A DNA stretch of 8,210 bases, from contig JBDIAS010000152.1 in assembly GCA_039812465.1 (NCBI GenBank), positions 1-8,210 on the forward strand. The letters run 5' to 3'. The notes beneath the pieces are model-generated. The model did no database searches and was not told the DNA's origin. It was given only the letters and a program-made list of their open reading frames with translations. The DNA is from Austwickia sp039812465. GTDB lineage: Bacteria > Actinomycetota > Actinomycetes > Actinomycetales > Dermatophilaceae. Position 1 is the stretch's first letter, and the number at the start of each line of letters is the position of its first letter. Of this stretch, positions 5,846 to 8,210 are shown one piece after another. Position numbers and translations under genes: made by a program.

Positions 5846-6511
5846 TCACCCGTAGAGCGCGTCGAACTCCGCCTCGGCCACCAGTTCCTCATCCGCGTCC
5901 AGACGGATGTGCGCCAGGATCGACTGCAACGCCCGCAGGGCACCGGTGGCGAGCGCGCCCCAGCTCGACAGGTAGCTGAACTGCCACCACCACAACGCCT
6001 CGGTAACCCGGCCATCCGCGTAGTGCCGCAGCCCGTGCACGAGCGCCGACGCGATCTCCGTGAACGCGCCCGACAGAGTCGTCGTGGAGACCTCACCGCT
6101 GATCATCGGGTCGACGATCTCCGCGTACTCATCCAGGCCGGTGAGCAGCGCGCCCAGGCTGTGCCGCAGCGCCTCGACGTCGAAGTCGCCACCCAGGTCG
6201 GACTCGAACTGCTCCGCGGGCACGACGTCGGTGATCGCCCCTAGGCGGGCGCCGGTCACGAGGATCTGCGAGGTCGCCAGCAGCAACAGCGGAATCGCCT
6301 GCTCTGTGCTTTCCCCGTTGCCGATGCTCCGCAGCACCGCGAGGAACTCCCTCGCCTCCGCCGCGGTCTCCGCGCCGAGCAGCACCAGGTCGGCATCGAC
6401 GCCCTCGGCGACCATGGTCGTCTGCTCCTGCCCCAACACGATCTCGATGGGGGCTGCTTCGATGGGGCCGGCGACCCCGGGGACATTTGTGTGAACGGCG
6501 GTATCAGGCAT
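5846..6511 (-). CDS. DUF5063 domain protein, recR partner
   Basis: This is a 221-aa soluble protein of unknown function. ATG 6511-6509 lies inside the last codons of recR and overlaps it by 8 bp. AAGGGAGG sits about 10 nt upstream, within recR, so translation is probably coupled. The open frame extends further upstream, but those residues duplicate recR in another frame and lack a ribosome site. The sequence is largely helical and acidic, with a marked aromatic block ALWWWQFSYLSSWG (172-185) followed by ALRALQSILAH (191-201). I recognise this block from actinobacterial DUF5063 proteins encoded directly after recR. No catalytic motif, signal peptide or membrane segment is visible. Linkage to recR suggests a role near recombinational repair, but that is inference from context only. 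Confidence 0.85.
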   Translation of the reverse strand: MPDTAVHTNVPGVAGPIEAAPIEIVLGQEQTTMVAEGVDADLVLLGAETAAEAREFLAVLRSIGNGESTEQAIPLLLLATSQILVTGARLGAITDVVPAEQFESDLGGDFDVEALRHSLGALLTGLDEYAEIVDPMISGEVSTTTLSGAFTEIASALVHGLRHYADGRVTEALWWWQFSYLSSWGALATGALRALQSILAHIRLDADEELVAEAEFDALYG

Positions 6512-7103
6512 TGAGCAGTCGCCTCCCTTCAAAGGCACGCCCGAGGGTGACCTCGTCGGCGTATTCCAAGTCGCCACCGACCGGCAGGCCGGAGGCGAGG
6601 CGCGTGACGCGCACACTCAAGGGGGCGAGCAGCCGGGCCAGGTAGGCCGCCGTGGCTTCGCCCTCCAGGTTGGGGTCCGTGGCGATGATGACCTCGTCCA
6701 CCGCGCCGTCGGACAATCGGGTGAACAGTTCGGTGACCCGCAAGTCGTCGGGGCCGATGCCCTCCATGGGGCTGATCGCGCCGCCGAGCACGTGGTAGCG
6801 GCCGCGGAACTCGCGCGTCCGCTCGATCGCCACAACGTCCTTCGGCTCCTCGACCACGCAGATCGACCGCCCGTCGCGGCGCGGGTCGGCGCAGATCCGG
6901 CACTGCTCCGCCTCGGCGACGTTGCCGCAGGTCACGCAGAAACGGACGCGCGCCTTGACCTGCACGAGCGCGTCCACCAGACGGCGCACGTCGATCTCGT
7001 CGGCCTGCAGGAGGTGGAACGCGATGCGCTGCGCACCCTTCGGCCCGATCCCGGGCAGCCGCCCGAGTTCGTCGATGAGATCCTGCACCGCACCTTCGTA
7101 CAC
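6504..7103 (-). CDS. recR: Recombination mediator protein RecR
   Basis: RecR acts with RecO (and RecF) to load RecA at single-stranded gaps. The 199-aa product has the full layout: helix-hairpin-helix LGRLPGIGPKGAQRIAFHLL at 13-32, a four-cysteine zinc finger (Cys56, 59, 68, 71), and a Toprim domain with VVEEPKDVVAIE (83-94) and ATDPNLEGEATAAYL (141-155). The C-terminal SGLPVGGDLEYADEVTL (171-187) is also typical. I chose GTG 7103 because RecR proteins normally begin MYEG-VQDLIDELG; TTG 7133 would add ten atypical residues. No strong ribosome site precedes either start. CATAGT at 7145-7150 (minus strand) is a weak -10 candidate. dnaX and ybaB, frequent upstream neighbours of recR, are absent here and an acyltransferase gene lies upstream instead. 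Confidence 0.96.
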   Translation of the reverse strand: MYEGAVQDLIDELGRLPGIGPKGAQRIAFHLLQADEIDVRRLVDALVQVKARVRFCVTCGNVAEAEQCRICADPRRDGRSICVVEEPKDVVAIERTREFRGRYHVLGGAISPMEGIGPDDLRVTELFTRLSDGAVDEVIIATDPNLEGEATAAYLARLLAPLSVRVTRLASGLPVGGDLEYADEVTLGRAFEGRRLLNA

Positions 7104-7160
7104 GCGACCCAGCCTACGCGTCGCGACCGACAACCCTCATGATCACTATGGGCCCCATGC

Positions 7161-7179
7161 CTTGCGACGGGCCCGCAAG
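7161..7179 (-). terminator. Weak hairpin between plsC-like gene and recR
   Basis: CTTGCG (7161-7166) pairs with CGCAAG (7174-7179) around a 7-nt loop. It lies about 70 bp past the stop of the leftward acyltransferase gene, and two copies of the self-complementary GGGCCC (7150, 7169) overlap it. No U-tract follows. It may end the acyltransferase transcript before recR, but the short stem makes this uncertain. Confidence 0.25.
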
Positions 7180-7200
7180 TCCGTTCGGCCGGGCGCGATT

Positions 7201-7252
7201 CAGCGCTGCGGCGACGGAGCCGGAGTCAGCGCTGCGGCGACGGAGCCCGAGT
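7201..7252. repeat. 26-bp tandem repeat at plsC-like stop codon
   Basis: Two copies (7201-7226 and 7227-7252) differ at one base. A further partial copy, CAGCGCCTCGG, begins at 7253 inside the gene end. The repeat has spread from the last codons of the leftward acyltransferase gene into the gap before recR, duplicating its stop-codon region. Confidence 0.85.
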
Positions 7253-8076
7253 CAGCGCCTCGGCTTGGCGGGGCGCACGTTGTACTCTCCGGCCAGTTCC
7301 TGACCGCTCATCGCGTGGATCGCCGCCATGATCTCGTCCGCGATCTCGCGGCGCGCCTTGCCGCGGGGCATGTCCGCGAACCGTTCGGCCAGGTGCAGCG
7401 CCGGGCCGTACTCGACCGACACCTTCGCCGGCCGGATCACGTGCGACCCCACGGGCTGGATTCGTTCCGTGCCCTTGAGGGCGACCGGGACGACGGGCGC
7501 ACCGGACTCAAGGACAAGATGCCCGATACCCGTGTGACCGCGGTAGAGGCGCCCGTCCCGGCTGCGCGTCCCCTCCGGATAGATCCCGAACGCCCCGTCC
7601 CGGCGCAGCACGTCCAGCGCGATGTCCAGGGACGCCTGGGCGGCGCGCGCCTGGTTCCGGTCGACGGGGATCGTGCCGGCCGCCGTGAAGAAGGTCCGGT
7701 TCACGGCACCGATGAAGCCGCGGCCGGTGAAGTACTCCGCCTTCGCCAGGAACGTGATCGGCCGCGGCGACGTGGCCGGCAGGATGATGCTGTCGAAGAA
7801 CGAGCGGTGGTTGCTCGCGATGATGACCGGCCCGGTCATCGGGATGTGTTCTGTGCCGCGGACATCGGCGCGCAGAATCCCGCGGATCAGCGGCCCCCCG
7901 ATGGCGCGCGACCACTCGTAGAACCGCGTCGCCTCCATCTTGGGCAGTCGCACGTTCTTGACGGCCGCGAGGCGCGCAGCCTGCTCGGATTTGACTGCCG
8001 CGAGGCGCGCGGCCTGCTCCGCTTTGAGGGCCTGCAGACGGGCGGCCTTATCGGCGGGGAGCTGGGGGGCCTTCAC
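7252..8076 (-). CDS. PlsC-type 1-acyl-sn-glycerol-3-phosphate acyltransferase
   Basis: This is a membrane-associated acyltransferase, likely converting lysophosphatidate to phosphatidate in phospholipid synthesis, although paralogs of this family acylate other lipids. In the 274-aa product the acyltransferase motifs are all present: SNHRSFFD with His90 and Asp95 (HX4D), GTIPVDR at 134-140, FGIYPEGTRS at 163-172 and VVPVALKG at 195-202. The first 45 or so residues are an added basic helix of 11-residue repeats, predicted to be a coiled coil or membrane-surface helix. I chose GTG 8076, just before that helix. A TAAGCT box 8 nt upstream would suit a leaderless transcript, and no clear ribosome site is seen. 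ATG near 7938 (MEATRFYEW) would give only the conserved domain. The open frame also runs to the window edge through repeats. Confidence 0.88.
   Translation of the reverse strand: MKAPQLPADKAARLQALKAEQAARLAAVKSEQAARLAAVKNVRLPKMEATRFYEWSRAIGGPLIRGILRADVRGTEHIPMTGPVIIASNHRSFFDSIILPATSPRPITFLAKAEYFTGRGFIGAVNRTFFTAAGTIPVDRNQARAAQASLDIALDVLRRDGAFGIYPEGTRSRDGRLYRGHTGIGHLVLESGAPVVPVALKGTERIQPVGSHVIRPAKVSVEYGPALHLAERFADMPRGKARREIADEIMAAIHAMSGQELAGEYNVRPAKPRR
7954..8046 (-). repeat. 33-bp in-frame repeats encoding N-terminal helix
   Basis: Residues 11-41 of the acyltransferase repeat an 11-residue unit: LQALKAEQAAR, LAAVKSEQAAR and then LAAVKN, preceded by a partial DKAAR. The DNA shows matching 33-bp copies. 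An 11-residue period is typical of amphipathic surface-binding helices and right-handed coiled coils. The basic Lys/Arg content would suit contact with acidic membrane lipids, which is inference. Confidence 0.8.
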
Positions 8077-8170
8077 GGCGGCACAGCTTATCCGCCGACG
8101 CCGTTCGCCGCCGATCCGGTCCGCCCACCGTTCACGGATCGACAGCAAGGCCGGCGCGGAGGAGCGGTAC

Positions 8171-8210
8171 GAGTCCAAGCAGTACGAGTCCAAGCAGTAC
8201 GAGTCCAAGC
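8171..8210. repeat. 15-bp tandem repeat at window edge
   Basis: GAGTCCAAGCAGTAC occurs at 8171-8185 and 8186-8200, with a third copy (10 bases) cut by the window edge. The copies are exact. The unit is open on both strands (ESKQY rightward, LDSYC leftward). It lies 95 bp upstream of the chosen acyltransferase start, so it could be in the promoter region or in the end of an unseen neighbour gene. Confidence 0.85.

Noticed and set aside
7448..7457. CCCACGGGCT resembling the 52-bp repeat core
   Set aside because: It lies inside the acyltransferase coding sequence, lacks the flanking inverted repeat and has no neighbour at 52 bp.
8129..8210. Rightward open frame ending in ESKQY repeats, possible divergent gene
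   Set aside because: No in-frame start codon with a ribosome site is visible, and it is antisense to the acyltransferase upstream region. The window edge prevents a decision.

Overview
The window is a stretch of very GC-rich chromosome, almost certainly from an actinobacterium. The support for this is strong GC bias at third codon positions, GTG and ATG starts behind AGGAG-type ribosome sites, and the recR–DUF5063 gene pair, which I know from actinobacterial genomes. I cannot name the genus. Six protein-coding genes are supported, and no tRNA, rRNA, transposase, integrase or cas gene is visible.

Left block (1-4210): the window opens inside an array of a 52-bp repeat. Three rightward genes follow. 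They are an ABC-2-type exporter pair (ATPase 291-1319, permease 1351-2631; 31-nt gap, probably one transcript) and, after a 211-nt gap holding 18-bp tandem repeats, a 439-aa left-handed beta-helix (hexapeptide) protein of the UDP-GlcNAc-pyrophosphorylase/GlmU C-domain type that lacks a nucleotidyltransferase domain (2843-4162). A hairpin 19 nt after its stop probably ends that transcript.

Middle block (4210-5845): two more arrays of the 52-bp repeat (4214-4489 and 4711-4800), with about 220 bp of featureless DNA between them. Then comes a rightward Uma2-family (PD-(D/E)XK-like) gene (5002-5640). Its last codons run into a second family of short repeats that fills the gap to the next, convergent gene.

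Right block (5846-8210, all leftward): a PlsC-type lysophospholipid acyltransferase (7252-8076), then recR (6504-7103) overlapped by 8 bp by a DUF5063 gene (5846-6511). The recR pair is ordinary housekeeping DNA, and its overlap suggests translational coupling.

The most unusual content is not in the genes. In all three arrays the palindromic core CCGCCCACGGGCGG recurs at exactly 52-bp steps (13 cores: 1, 53, 105, 157, 209; 4219, 4271, 4323, 4375, 4427, 4479; 4717, 4769), always in the same orientation, while the sequence between cores drifts or is swapped. 52 bp is five turns of B-DNA, so the cores would all face the same side of the helix. The window also carries six further tandem repeat families with different units (18, 30, 38-39, 26, 33 and 15 bp), both inside and between genes. 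This points to a genome prone to short tandem duplication.
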